The notes: generated by a model not told the origin, from the sequence alone. A stretch of 64,000 nucleotides of DNA from Hydractinia symbiolongicarpus (GCF_029227915.1 NC_079880.1:26717501-26781500); one strand, 5' to 3'; positions 12,881-25,300 are shown, numbered from the stretch's first letter. Made by a program: numbers and translations.

Positions 12881-14075
12881 AGCAACCACAACCTATGAAA
12901 ATTAAAACAAAAATGTTTATTACTGCATAATCAAAAAAAATGTTTTTCCTACCACTAAAAAACAACAACATTGAAAGAACTCTTAACATGCAGGGCTCAT
13001 ATTATACAAAGCAGCTCGACTGCAACTATTAACATCAATTTTAAACATCTGTGAGAATGATTCACAAACTTCAACAATGCTTAATTGATTTAACTTCGTA
13101 TACCATTCATATATTTCACTATTAGTTATTTTTTATGGCAGCCATTATAACTTACTTGATCATCAAACACTAATAATTACACTGAAATAAAATAAAAGCA
13201 CTTTGCACAACAGAGTAAGGAAAAACTTTAATATGAATTGTTACTGTATAAATAAACGATACCTGCATATCGTAAACATATATTTAGGCCATGGTGGCCA
13301 GACACAAGTCTGTATCATACTGAACTTTGCTAGTGTTAGCTAGCTAGCATTAAATGTGCGTGCTTTTCTGGCTAGGATTTTTCTTCCTTCAAAACACAAT
13401 GTAAGAAAGGATAAAAAGATGTATTAGAGCAAGTCATAACAACCTAGCTAACTAGCTAGACTGTGTTTAACATAGTTTTACAATGCTTAATTTTGAGTGT
13501 AAAATTATATCTGAGCAGTAACTTCTTAACTGTTGGCTAAAATCAACAAAATAAACACCTGTACTTGGCACATGGTTTAGCTTTTATTAACTAACTAACT
13601 AACTAACCAACTAAATAACTATAACTAACTAGCTTTCAAACTTTATTTAGTATATTCTAGAAATGGAGACAAAAAGGGGCGCCAACAAAAAAAAAAAAGG
13701 ATAAAGAAAAAAAACATTGTTTTCTTTGCTAAAACATTGCGTTGTTGTAAAAACTCTAATACAAACTTACAAAAGTGTCATTGAAGAGTGTTTCCCTGAG
13801 TGAAAATCAAAAAATAGTTAAAATCTAGTACTTTTTCTCAAAATATGAAGTTTTTATTTACCTGATTTTTTTACTTCCTCAAACAGAAACCGGGATTTTC
13901 ATCTTTGTTTACCTCAGAAAATCATCTACCTTTGCATAGGTACCCAACATAAACCGGCCTAAATTGGTTTAGTGCAAGAAAAGTACCCAAATGCTAAGGT
14001 GCCATACGCTCACCTTTAAAAATTTTGAAGTTCTCATCTTCCGCCGCGCCGAGATTTTTTTTGACGGCAAGAATT
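12881..14075. other. Unique right half of the transposon, no gene seen (copy 1)
   Basis: AT-rich sequence without a recognisable coding region. It contains GTTAGCTAGCTAGCATT near 13336, CTAGCTAACTAGCTAGAC near 13444, an AACT microsatellite (13588-13630) and an A-rich run near 13687-13698. Closer to the right end it becomes more GC-containing (CCGCCGCGCCGAG near 14041). Inverted copy-specific material adjoins the right inverted repeat only, so the two ends are not symmetrical beyond 12 bp. The same stretch recurs at 32761-33955. Confidence 0.7.
13588..13630. repeat. TAAC/AACT microsatellite in transposon copy 1
   Basis: Five perfect TAAC units followed by degenerate ones (CAAC, TAAA, TAAC) up to an ACTAACTAGC end. 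Confidence 0.85.
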
Positions 14076-14085
14076 GTCACGTGAC
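14076..14085. promoter_or_regulatory. GTCACGTGAC E-box palindrome abutting the right inverted repeat (copy 1)
   Basis: GTCACGTGAC is a perfect 10-bp palindrome with a CACGTG core, of the kind bound by bHLH-zipper factors (USF/MITF/TFE class in animals). It overlaps the first base of the terminal inverted repeat. Two further TCACGTGA palindromes lie in the internal repeats, at 11865-11872 and 12203-12210. A regulatory or transposase-related role is inference. Copy 2 is at 33956-33965. Confidence 0.35.
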
Positions 14086-14096
14086 TGAACAGCCTA
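14085..14096. repeat. Right terminal inverted repeat of the transposon (copy 1)
   Basis: CTGAACAGCCTA, perfectly inverted with respect to 11355-11366. Its first base is shared with the palindrome GTCACGTGAC at 14076-14085. The copy in the second unit is at 33965-33976. Confidence 0.85.
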
Positions 14097-14103
14097 CTGA
14101 AAC
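14097..14103. other. Right flank of the probable target-site duplication
   Basis: CTGAAAC, followed directly by GGATTGATACCGCC, so the satellite resumes in register. It pairs with 11348-11354. Confidence 0.65.
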
Positions 14104-14400
14104 GGATTGATACCGCCAAGAAATCAATGAAATGTAGTTTTTGAGAATGTCTCTATTTCTTCAGTGCGTGCTAACGGCCAGGATTGGTCCCACAGTAAAA
14201 AAAGACTTATTTATCTCAATTTTTAAATAAAGCGCTACCGCAGAGCCTAGTGTATTCGCTGAATTCCAGCAATCATGTCAATTTAAGAAGAATGTAACTT
14301 CTTGGAGTCCAATTGGCTCATTTATCACATTTCTAAGGTCACAGTACGGATTCAGTTCAATTAATTCCCAGAGTCAATCGTTTCACAGTTAAAAGCGATA

Positions 14401-14430
14401 CAACTTGATAATATCGCTTAATAATAATGT
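14401..14430. other. Singly occurring deleted monomer next to the transposon
   Basis: CAACTTGATAATATCGC runs into TTAATAATAATGTAG, dropping about 100 bp of the monomer (the ACGAATATG to AAGTCAATG part). I see it only here and in the duplicated position near 34281. Confidence 0.7.
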
Positions 14431-17400
14431 AGTTTTTGAAACTGTCTTTAATTCTTCAGCGCGAACTAACGGCTGGGATTGGTCCCACAGTAAAAAATGA
14501 CTTTTTTATTTAAATTTTTAATAAAGCGCTGCCACAGCTACCAGTGTAATCGCTGAGTTCCAGCAATCATGTCAAATTAAGAAGAATGTTATTTCTTGTA
14601 GTCAAACTGGCTCAATTATCACATTTATAAGGTCAAAGTTCAAAATCAGTTCAATTAAGTCCCACAGTCAAACGTTTCACTGTTAAAAGCGGTGCAACCT
14701 AGTAATATCCGAACACTATCGATAAATACATGTGGGGACGAATATGTGGCGCAACCGTTGTAACTCAAACGGATTTTTACCGTTAGAAAGTCAATGCAAT
14801 GTAGTTTTTGAAACTGTTGCTATTTCTTCAGCGCGCGATAACGGCTGGGATTGGTCCCACAGTAAAAAATGACTTTTTTATTTAAAATTTTAAATGAAGT
14901 GCTACCACAGCGCCCAGTGTAATCGCTGAGTTCCGGTAATCATGTCAAATTAAGAAGAATGTTACTTCTTGGATCCAGTTGGCTCACTTATCACATTTAT
15001 AAGGTCAGAGTCCAAAGTTAGTTCAATTAAGTTCCACAGTCAATTGTTTCACTGTTAAAAGCAATATGACTTAGTAATATCTGAAAGATATCACTAAATA
15101 CAGGTTGGTACGAATATGTGACGCAACCGTTGTAACTCGAACGGATTGATACCGCCAAGAAGTCAATGGAATTTAGTTTTTGAGAATGTCTCTATTTCTT
15201 CAGTGCGTGCTAACGGCCAGGATTGGTCCCACAGTAAGAAAAGACTTGTTTATCTAAATTTTTAAATAAAGCACTACCACAGAGCCTAATATGATCGCTG
15301 ATTTCCAGCAATCATGTCAAATTAAGAAAAATGATACTTCTTGTAGTCAAACTGGCTCATTTATCACATTTATAAGGTCAAAGTCCAAAATCAGTTCAAT
15401 TAAGTCCCACAGTCACTCGTTTCACTGTTAAAAGCGATGCAATTTATTCACATCGGAAAAAAATCACTAAATACATGTTGGTAGGAATATGTGACGCAAC
15501 CGTTGTAGCTCAAACGGATTAACACTGTTAGAAAGTCAATGAAATGTAGTTTTTGAAACTGTCTCTATTTCTTCAGCGCAAACTAACGGCTGGGATTGCT
15601 CCCACAGTAAAAAATAACTTATTTAACTTAATTTTTAAATAAAACGCTACCACAGTGCCAGTGCAATCGCTGAGTTCCAGCAATCAAGTCAAATTAAGAA
15701 GAATGTTACTTCTTGTTGTCAAGCTTGCTCATTTATCGCATTTACAAGGTCACAGTCCAGAATCAGTTCAATTAAGTCCCACAGTCAATCGTTTCACTGT
15801 TAAAAGCGATGCAACTTAGTCACATCGGAAAAAAATCACTAAATATATGTTAGTACGAATATGTGACGCAACCGTTGTAACTCAAACGGATTAACACCGT
15901 TAGAAAGTCATTGAAATGTAGTTTTTGAAGCTGTCTCTATTTCTTCAGCGCGTGCTAACGGCCAGGATTAGTTCCACAGTAAAAAAAGACTTATTTATCT
16001 AAATTTTTAAGTAAAGCACTACCACAGAGCCTAGTGTACTCGTTGAATTGCAGCAATCATGTCGAATTAAGAAGAATGGTATTCCTTGGAGTCCAATTGG
16101 CTCATTTAACGTATTTACAAGGTCACAGTCCAGAATCAGTTCAACTAAGGCCCACAGTCAATTGTTTCACTGCTAAAAGCGATGCAGCTTAGTCACATCG
16201 GAAAAAATCACTAAATACATGTTGGTACGAATATGTGACGCAACCGTTGTAACTCAAATGGATTAACACCGTTAGAAACTTAATGAAATGTAGTTTTTGA
16301 AACTGTCTCTATTTCTTCAGCGCGAACTAACGGCTGTGATTGGTCCCACATCCAAAAATGACTTATTTAACTTAATTTTTAAATAAAACGCTACCACAGT
16401 GCCCAGTGCAATCGCTGAGTTGCAGCAATCAAGACAAATTAAGAAGAATGTTACTTCTTGTAGTCAAACTGGCTCATTTATCACATTTTTAAGGTCAAAG
16501 TCCAAAATCATTTCGATCAAGTCCCACAGTCAAACGTTTCACTGTTAAAAACGATGCAACCTAGTACTATCAGAAAAATATCGCTAAATACTTGTTCGTA
16601 CGAATATGTGACGCAACCGTTGTAACTTAAACGGATTGATATGGCCAAGAAGTCGATGAAATGTAGTTTCTGAGAATGTCTCTATTTCTTCAGCGCAAAC
16701 TAACGGCTAGGATTGGTCCCACAGTGAAAAATGACTTATTTATCTTAATTTTTAAATAAAGCGCTACCACAGCGCCCAGTGAAATCGTTGAGTTCCAGCA
16801 ATCATGTCAAATTAAGAAGAATGTTATTTCTTGTAGTCAAACTGGCTCATTTATCACATTTATAAGGTCAAAGCCCAAAATCAGTTCAATTAAGTCCCAC
16901 AGTCAAACGTTTCACTGTTAAAAGCGATGCAACCTAGTAATATCCAAATACTATCGCTAAATACATGTGGGGACGAATATGCGGCTCAACCGTTGTAACT
17001 CAAACGAATTTATACCGCTAGAAATTCAATGAAATGTAGTCTTTGAAACTGTTCCTATTTATTCAGCGCATGCTAACTGCCAGGATTGGTCCCACACTAA
17101 GAAAAGACATATTTATCTAAATTTTTAAATAAAGCTCTACCACAGAGCTTAATGTAATCGCTGAATTCCAGCCATCACGTCAAATAAAGAAGAAAGATAC
17201 TTCTTGTAGTCAAACTGGCTCATTTATCACATTTATAAGGTCAAAGTCCAAAATCAGTTCAATTAAGTCCCACAGTCACTCGTTTCACTGTTAAAAGCGA
17301 TGCAATTTATTCACGTCGGAAAAAAATCACTAAATACATGTTGGTAGGAATATGTGACGCAACCGTTATAGCTCAAACGGATTAACACAGTTAGAAAGTC

Positions 17401-17709
17401 AATGAAATGTAGTTTTTGAAACTGTCTCTATTTCTTCTGCGCGAACTAACGGCTGTGATTGGTCCCACAGTAAAAAATGACTTATTTAATTTAATTTTTA
17501 AATAAAACGCTACCACAGTGCCCAGTGCAATCGCTGAGTTCCAGCAATCAAGACAAATTCAGAAGAATGTTACTTCTTGTTGTCAAACTGGCTCATTTAT
17601 CACATTTTTAAGGTCAAAGTACAAAATCAGTTCGATTATGTCCCACAGTCAAACGTTTTACTGTTAAAAGCGATGCAACCTAGTACTATCAGAAAAACAT
17701 CGCTAAGTA

Positions 17710-17727
17710 CATGTTCGTACGAATATG
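17710..17727. promoter_or_regulatory. Near-perfect 18-bp dyad in a satellite monomer
   Basis: CATGTTCGTACGAATATG is palindromic in eight of nine base pairs, with the perfect core TTCGTACGAA. The perfect core also occurs at 16595, 36475, 37594, 52180 and 59941. Most monomers carry GTTGGTACGAATATG, which keeps a weaker dyad. A protein-binding function is inference; it does not match the CENP-B box. Confidence 0.4.
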
Positions 17728-18565
17728 TGACGCAACCGTTGTAAATTAAACGGATTGATACGGCCAAGAATTCGATAAAATGTAGTTTCTGAGAATGTCT
17801 CTATTTCTTCAGCGCGAACTAACGGCTAGGATTGGTCCGACAGTAAAAAATGACTTATTTATCTTAATTTTTGAATAAAGCGCTACCACAGCGCCCAGTG
17901 TAATCGCTGAGTTCCAGCAATCATGTCAAATTAAGAAGAATGTTATTTCTTGTAGTCAAACTGGCTCATTTATCACATTTATAAGGTCAAAGCCCAAAAT
18001 CAGTTCAATTAAGTCCCACAGTCAAACGTTTCACTGTTAAAAGCGATGCAACCTAGTTATATCCAAATACTATCGCTAAATACATGTGGGGACGAATATG
18101 CGGCTCAACCGTTGTAACTCAAACGAATTTATACCGCTAGAAATTCAATGAAATGTAGTGTTTGAAACTGTTCCTATTTATTCAGCGCATGCTAACGGCC
18201 AGGATTGGTCCCACAGTTAGAAAAGACTTATTTATCTAAATTTTTAAATAAAGCTCTACCACAGAGCTTAATGTAATCGCCGAATTCCAGCCATCACGTC
18301 AAATTAAGAAGAAATTTATTCCTTGGAGACCAATTGGCTCATCTGTCACATTTATAAGGACATAGTCCAGAGTCAGCTCAATTAATTCCCACAGTCACTC
18401 GTTTCACTGTTAAAAGCAATACAACTTAGTAAAATTGGAAGAAAATCACTAAGTACATGTTGGTACGAATATGTGACCCAACCGTTGTAACTCAAACGGA
18501 TTGACACCGTCAGAAAGTCAATGAAATCTAGTTTTTGAGAATGTCTCTATTTCTTCAGCGCGAAC

Positions 18566-18567
18566 TG
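18566..18567. other. Deletion junction in shortened monomer, class 3 (52 bp missing)
   Basis: GCGCGAACT joins GAATAAAGCGC; the 52 bp from AACGGCTAGG to the T run are absent. The junction recurs at 18566, 22604, 23296, 24736, 38446, 42484, 43176, 44616, 47547, 50475 and 55629. It is absent left of the transposon in unit 1, so it arose or spread only in the right part of the array. Confidence 0.83.
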
Positions 18568-19363
18568 AATAAAGCGCTACCACAGCGCCCAGTGTAATCG
18601 CTGAGTTCCAGCAATCATGTCAAATTAAGAAGAATGTTATTTCTTGTAGTCAAACTGGCTCATTTATCACATTTATAAGGTCAAAGCCCAAAATCAGTTC
18701 AATTAAGTCCCACAGTCAAACGTTTCACTGTTAAAAGCGATGCAACCTAGTAATATCCAAACACTATCGCCTAATACATGTGGGGACGAATATGCGGCTC
18801 AACCGTTGTAACTCAAACGAATTTATACTGCTAGAAATTCAATGAAATGTAGTCTTTGAAACTGTTCCTATTTATCAGCGCATGCTAACGGCCAGGATTG
18901 GTCCCACAGTTAGAAAAGACTTATTTATCTAAATTTTTAAATAAGGCTCTACCACAGAGCTTAATGTAATCGCTGAATTCCAGCCATCACGTCAAATTAA
19001 GAAGAAAGTTATTCCTTGGAGACCAATTGGCTCATCTGTCACATTTATAAGGACATAGTCCAGAGTCAGCTAAATTAATTCCCACAGTCACTCGTTTCAC
19101 TGTTAAAAGCAATACAACTTAGTAAAATTGGAAGAAAATCACTAAATACATGTTGGTACGAATATGTGACGCAACCGTTGTAATTGAAACGGATTGACAC
19201 CGTTAGAAAGTCAATGAAATCTAGTTTTTGAGAATTTCTCTAATTCTTCAGCGCAAACTAACGGCTAGGATTGGTCCCACAGTAAAAACAGACATATTTA
19301 TCTTCATTTTTTAACAAAGAGTCACCACAGTGCCCACTGTAAATGCTGAGTTCCAGCAATCAA

Positions 19364-20849
19364 GTCAAATTAAGAAGAATGTTACTTCTTGTAGTCAAAC
19401 TGGCTCATTTATCACATTTATAAGGTCAAAGTCCAAAATCAGTTCAATTAAGTCCCACAGTCAAATATTGCACTATTAAAAGCGATGCAACCTAGTAATA
19501 TCCGAATACTATCGCTAAATACATGTGGAGACGAAAATGTGACGCAACAGTTGTAAATCAAACGTATTCATACCGTTAGAAAGTCAATGAAATGCAGATT
19601 TGAAACTGTCGCTATTTCTTCAGCGCGCGATAACGGCTAGGATTGGTCCCACAGTAAAAAAAGACTTATTTATCTAAATTTTTAAATAAAGCACTACCAC
19701 AGAGCCTGGTGTACGCGCTGCATTCCAGCAATCATTTCGAATTAAGAAGAATGGTATTCCTTGGAGTCCAATTGGCTCATTTAACGCATTTACAAGGTCA
19801 CAGTCCAGAATCAGTTCAATTAAGGCCCACAGTCAATCGTTTCACTGTTAAAAGCGATGCAACTTAGTCACATCGAAAAAATTACTAAATACATGTTGGT
19901 ACGAATATGTGACGCAACCGTTGTAACTCAAACGGATTAACACCATTAAAAAGCCAATGAAATGTAGTTTTTGAAACTGTCTCTATTTCTTCAGCGCGAA
20001 CTAACGGCTGGGATTGGTCCCACAGTAAAAAATGACTTATTTAACTTAATTTTTAAATAAAACGCTACCACAGTGCCCTGTGCAATCGCTGAGTTCCAGC
20101 AATCAAGTCAAATTAAGAAGAATGTTACTTCTTGTAGTCAAACCAGCTTATTTATCACATTTACAAGGTCTAACTCCAAAATCAGTTCAATTAAGTCCCA
20201 CAGTCAAACGTTTCACTTTTAAAAGCGATGCAACCTAGTAATATCGGAATACTATCGCTAAATACATGTGGGGCGAATATGTGACGCAACTGTTGTAACT
20301 CAAACGGATTAACACTGTTAGAAAGTCATGAAATGTAGTTTTTGAAACTGTCTCCATTTCTTCAGCGCGAACTAACAGCTGGGATTGCTCCCACAGTGAA
20401 AAATGACTTATTTAACTTAATTTTTAAATAAAACGCTACCACAGTGCACAGTGCAATCGCTGAGTTCCAGCAATCAAGTCAAATTAAGAAGAATGTTACT
20501 TCTTGTAGTCAAACTGGCTCATTTATCACATTTACAAGGTCAAACTCCAAAATCAGTTCAATTAAGTCCCACAGTCAAACGTTTCACTTTTAAAAGCGAT
20601 GCAACCTAGTAATATCCGAACGTTATCGCTAAATACATGTGGGGCGAATATGTGACACAACCGTTGTAACTCAAACGGATTGACACCGTTAGAAAATCAA
20701 TGAAATGTAGTTTTTGAGAATGTCTCTAATTCGTCAGCGCAAACTAACGGCTAGGATTGGTCCCACAGTAAGAAAAGACTGATTTATCTAAATTATTAAA
20801 TAAAGCGTTACCACAGAGCTTAATGTAATCGCCGAATTCCAGCCATCAC
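19364..20849. repeat. 1,486-bp tandem duplication inside 19.88-kb unit 1, copy 1
   Basis: Four monomers that recur immediately downstream at offset 1,486. Diagnostic: AGAGCCTGGTGTACGCGCTG at 19701 and 21187. I saw two differences, A at 19475 and A at 19529, where the downstream copy and both copies in the second 19.88-kb unit have G. Confidence 0.88.
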
Positions 20850-22335
20850 GTCAAATTAAGAAGAATGTTACTTCTTGTAGTCAAACTGGCTCATTTATCA
20901 CATTTATAAGGTCAAAGTCCAAAATCAGTTCAATTAAGTCCCACAGTCAAATATTGCACTGTTAAAAGCGATGCAACCTAGTAATATCCGAATACTATCG
21001 CTAAATACATGTGGGGACGAAAATGTGACGCAACAGTTGTAAATCAAACGTATTCATACCGTTAGAAAGTCAATGAAATGCAGATTTGAAACTGTCGCTA
21101 TTTCTTCAGCGCGCGATAACGGCTAGGATTGGTCCCACAGTAAAAAAAGACTTATTTATCTAAATTTTTAAATAAAGCACTACCACAGAGCCTGGTGTAC
21201 GCGCTGCATTCCAGCAATCATTTCGAATTAAGAAGAATGGTATTCCTTGGAGTCCAATTGGCTCATTTAACGCATTTACAAGGTCACAGTCCAGAATCAG
21301 TTCAATTAAGGCCCACAGTCAATCGTTTCACTGTTAAAAGCGATGCAACTTAGTCACATCGAAAAAATTACTAAATACATGTTGGTACGAATATGTGACG
21401 CAACCGTTGTAACTCAAACGGATTAACACCATTAAAAAGCCAATGAAATGTAGTTTTTGAAACTGTCTCTATTTCTTCAGCGCGAACTAACGGCTGGGAT
21501 TGGTCCCACAGTAAAAAATGACTTATTTAACTTAATTTTTAAATAAAACGCTACCACAGTGCCCTGTGCAATCGCTGAGTTCCAGCAATCAAGTCAAATT
21601 AAGAAGAATGTTACTTCTTGTAGTCAAACCAGCTTATTTATCACATTTACAAGGTCTAACTCCAAAATCAGTTCAATTAAGTCCCACAGTCAAACGTTTC
21701 ACTTTTAAAAGCGATGCAACCTAGTAATATCGGAATACTATCGCTAAATACATGTGGGGCGAATATGTGACGCAACTGTTGTAACTCAAACGGATTAACA
21801 CTGTTAGAAAGTCATGAAATGTAGTTTTTGAAACTGTCTCCATTTCTTCAGCGCGAACTAACAGCTGGGATTGCTCCCACAGTGAAAAATGACTTATTTA
21901 ACTTAATTTTTAAATAAAACGCTACCACAGTGCACAGTGCAATCGCTGAGTTCCAGCAATCAAGTCAAATTAAGAAGAATGTTACTTCTTGTAGTCAAAC
22001 TGGCTCATTTATCACATTTACAAGGTCAAACTCCAAAATCAGTTCAATTAAGTCCCACAGTCAAACGTTTCACTTTTAAAAGCGATGCAACCTAGTAATA
22101 TCCGAACGTTATCGCTAAATACATGTGGGGCGAATATGTGACACAACCGTTGTAACTCAAACGGATTGACACCGTTAGAAAATCAATGAAATGTAGTTTT
22201 TGAGAATGTCTCTAATTCGTCAGCGCAAACTAACGGCTAGGATTGGTCCCACAGTAAGAAAAGACTGATTTATCTAAATTATTAAATAAAGCGTTACCAC
22301 AGAGCTTAATGTAATCGCCGAATTCCAGCCATCAC
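20850..22335. repeat. 1,486-bp tandem duplication inside 19.88-kb unit 1, copy 2
   Basis: Second member of the pair. The junction lies within the shared string GTCAAATTAAGAAGAA and joins a CATCACG-family monomer to a CAATCAAG-family monomer, a chimeric monomer as expected for homologous exchange. The breakpoint is ambiguous by about 16 bp. Confidence 0.88.
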
Positions 22336-25300
22336 GTCAAATTAAGAAGAAATTTATTCCTTGGAGACCAATTGGCTCATCTGTCACATATATAAGGACA
22401 TAGTCCAGAGTCAACTCAATTAATTCCCACAGTCACTCGTTTCACTGTTAAAAGCAATACAACTTAGTAAAATTGGAAGAAAATCACTAAATACATGTTG
22501 GTACGAATATGTGACGCAATCGTTGTAACTCAAACGGATTGACACCGTTAAAAAGTCAATGAAATGTAGTTTTTGAGAATGTCTCTATTTCTTCAGCGCG
22601 AACTGAATAAAGCGCTACCACAGCGCCCAGTGTAATCGCTGAGTTCCAGCAATCATGTCAAATTAAGAAGAATGTTACTTCTTGTAGTCAAACCAGCTTA
22701 TTTATCACATTTACAAGGTCAAACTCCAAAATCAGTTCAATTAAGTCCCACAGTCAAACGTTTCACTTTTAAAAGCGATGCAACCTAATAATATCCGAAT
22801 ACTATCGGTAAATACATGTGGGGCGAATATGTGACGCAACTGTTGTCACTCAAACGGATTAACACTGTTAGAAAGTCAATGAAATGTAGTTTTTGAAACT
22901 GTCTCTATTTCTTCAGCGCGAACTAACAGCTGGGATTGCTCCCACAGTGAAAAATGACTTATTTAACTTAATTTTTAAATAAAACGCTACCACAGTGCAC
23001 AGTGCAATCGCTGAGTTCCAGCAATCAAGTCAAATTAAGAAGAATGTTACTTCTTGTAGTCAAACTGGCTCATTTATCACATTTACAAGGTCAAATTCCA
23101 AAATCAGTTCAATTAAGTCCCACAGTCAAACGTTTCACTTTTAAAAGCGATGCAACCTAGTAATATCCGAACATTATCGCTAAATACATGTGGGGCGAAT
23201 ATGTGACACAACCGTTGTGACTCAAACGGATTGACACCGTTAGAAAGTCAATGAAATGTAGTTTTTGAGAATGTCTCTATTTCTTCAGCGCGAACTGAAT
23301 AAAGCGCTACCACAGCGCCCAGTGTAATCGCTGAGTTCCAGCAATCATGTCAAATTAAGAAGAATGTTATTTCTTGTAGTCAAACTGGCCCATTTATCAC
23401 ATTTATAAGGTCAAAGCCCAAAATCAGTTCAATTAAGTCCCACAGTCAAACGTTTCACTGTTAAAAGCGATGCAACCTAGTAATATCCAAACACTATCGC
23501 TTAATACATCTGGGGACGAATATGCGGCTCAACCGTTGTAACTCAAACGAATTTATACTGCTAGAAATTCAATGAAATGTAGTCTTTGAAACTGTTCCTA
23601 TTTATTCAGCGCATGCTAACGGCCAGGATTGGTCCCACAGTTAGAAAAGACTTATTTATCTAAATTTTTTAATAAGGCTCTACCACAGAGCTTAATGTAA
23701 TCGCTGAATTCCAGCCATCACGTCAAATTAAGAAGAAAGTTATTCCTTGGAGACCAATTGGCTCATCTGTCACATTTATAAGGACATAGTCCAGAGTCAG
23801 CTCAATTAATTCCCACAGTCACTCGTTTCACTGTTAAAAGCAATACAACTTAGTAAAATTGGAAGAAAATCACTAAATACATGTTGGTACGAATATGTGA
23901 CGCAACCGTTGTAATTGAAACGGATTGACACCGTTAGAAAGTCAATGAAATCTAGTTTTTGAGAATGTCTCTAATTCTTCAGCGCAAACTAACGGCTAGG
24001 ATTGATCCCACAGTAAAAACAGACATATTTATCTTCATTTTTTAACAAAGAGTTACCACAGTGCCCAATGTAAATGCTGAGTTCCAGCAATCTAGTCAAA
24101 TTAAGAAGAATGTTACTTCTTGTAGTCAAACTGGCTCATTTATCACATTTATAAGGTCAAAGTCCAAAATCAGTTCAATTAAGTCCTACAGTCAAATATT
24201 TCACTGTTAAAACCGGTGCAACCTAGTAATATCCGAATACTATCGCTAAATACATGTGGGGACGAAAATGTGACGCAACAGTTGTAAATCAAACGGATTG
24301 TTACCGTTACAAAGTCAATTAAATGTAGTTTTTGAAACTGTCGCTATTTCTTCAGCGCGCGATAACGGCTAGGTATGGTCCCACAGTAAGAAAAGACTTA
24401 TTTATCTAAATTATTAAATGAAGCGTTACCACAGAGCTTATTGTAATCGCTGAATTCCAGCCATCACGTCAAGTTAAGAAGAAATTTATTCCTTGGAGAC
24501 CAATTGGCTCATCTGTCACATATATAAGGACATAGTCCAGAGTCAACTCAATTAATTCCCACAGTCACTCGTTTCACTGTTAAAAGCAATACAACTTAGT
24601 AAAATTGGAAGAAAATCACTAAATACATGTTGGTACGAATATGTGACGCAATCGTTGTAACTCAAACGGATTGACACCGTTAAAAAGTCAATGAAATGTA
24701 GTTTTTGAGAATGTCTCTATTTCTTCAGCGCAAACTGAATAAAGCGCTACCACAGCGCCCAGTGTAATCGCTGAGTTCCAGCAATCATGTCAAATTAAGA
24801 AGAATGTTATTTCTTGTAGTCAAACTGGCTCATTTATCACATTTATAAGGTCAAAGCCCAAAATCAGTTCAATTAAGACCCACAGTCAAACGTTTCACTG
24901 TTAAAAGCGATGCAACCTAGTAATATCCAAACACTATCGCTTAATACATGTGGGGACGAATATGCGGCTCAACCATTGTAACTCAAACGAATTTATACTG
25001 CTAGAAATTCAATGAAATGTAGTCTTTGAAACTGTTCCTATTTATTCAGCGCAAACTAACGGCTAGGATTGATCCCACAGTAAAAACAGACATATTTATC
25101 TTCATTTTTTAACAAAGAGTTACCACAGTGCCCAATGTAAATGCTGAGTTCCAGCAATCTAGTCAAATTAAGAAGAATGTTACTTCTTGTAGTCAAACTG
25201 GCTCATTTATCACATTTATAAGGTCAAAGTCCAAAATCAGTTCAATTAAGTCCCACAGTCAAATATTTCACTGTTAAAAGCGGTGCAACCTAGTAATATC

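Larger units (their letters stand above)
11355..14096. mobile_element. Non-autonomous DNA transposon-like insertion, copy 1 (2,742 bp)
   Basis: Non-satellite DNA lies precisely between TAACTCAAAC and CTGAAACGGATTG, which join in an uninterrupted monomer as TAACTCAAACGGATTG. Its ends are a perfect 12-bp inverted repeat, TAGGCTGTTCAG at 11355-11366 and CTGAACAGCCTA at 14085-14096. Flanking CTCAAAC (11348-11354) and CTGAAAC (14097-14103) form a probable 7-bp target-site duplication with one mismatch. An 8-bp reading, ACTCAAAC/ACTGAAAC, is possible if the terminal A is shared. There is no transposase frame; the longest open frame is 94 codons on the minus strand and looks accidental. Inside are seven degenerate repeats of about 160 bp, an AACT-type microsatellite, an A run near 13687-13698 and several perfect palindromes. 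The superfamily is unassigned. An 8-bp duplication with a TAGG- start would be compatible with hAT, but this is weak. Confidence 0.82.
5404..25283. repeat. 19,880-bp tandem duplication unit, copy 1
   Basis: Everything here recurs 19,880 bp downstream in the same orientation, including satellite variants, truncated monomers and the transposon. By eye the two copies differ at only a handful of single bases: 8160/28040, 8491/28371, 9542/29422, 18830/38710, 19475/39355, 19529/39409, 24213/44093 and 24320/44200. I saw no indel. The left limit is set by the A/G difference at 5403/25283 and the right limit by divergence at 25324/45204. The exchange point is therefore undetermined within about 40 bp. 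Both breakpoints fall at the same position of the monomer (GCAACCTAGTAATATC to AAATACATG), as expected for in-register unequal crossing-over. Confidence 0.93.

Noticed and set aside
12705-12989. 94-codon minus-strand open frame with hydrophobic stretches (also 32585-32869)
   Set aside because: It lies across the AT-rich internal repeats of the transposon. The hydrophobic look follows from T-rich codons, other repeat units lack the frame, and no transposase or membrane-protein motif is visible.
11355-14096. LTR retrotransposon or retroviral remnant
   Set aside because: The ends are inverted, not direct, repeats. There is no TG...CA termini pair, primer-binding site, polypurine tract or gag/pol frame.
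16590-16606. CENP-B box
   Set aside because: The monomer has no match to the core NTTCGNNNNANNCGGGN; TTCG occurs but is not followed by the required A and CGGG spacing.
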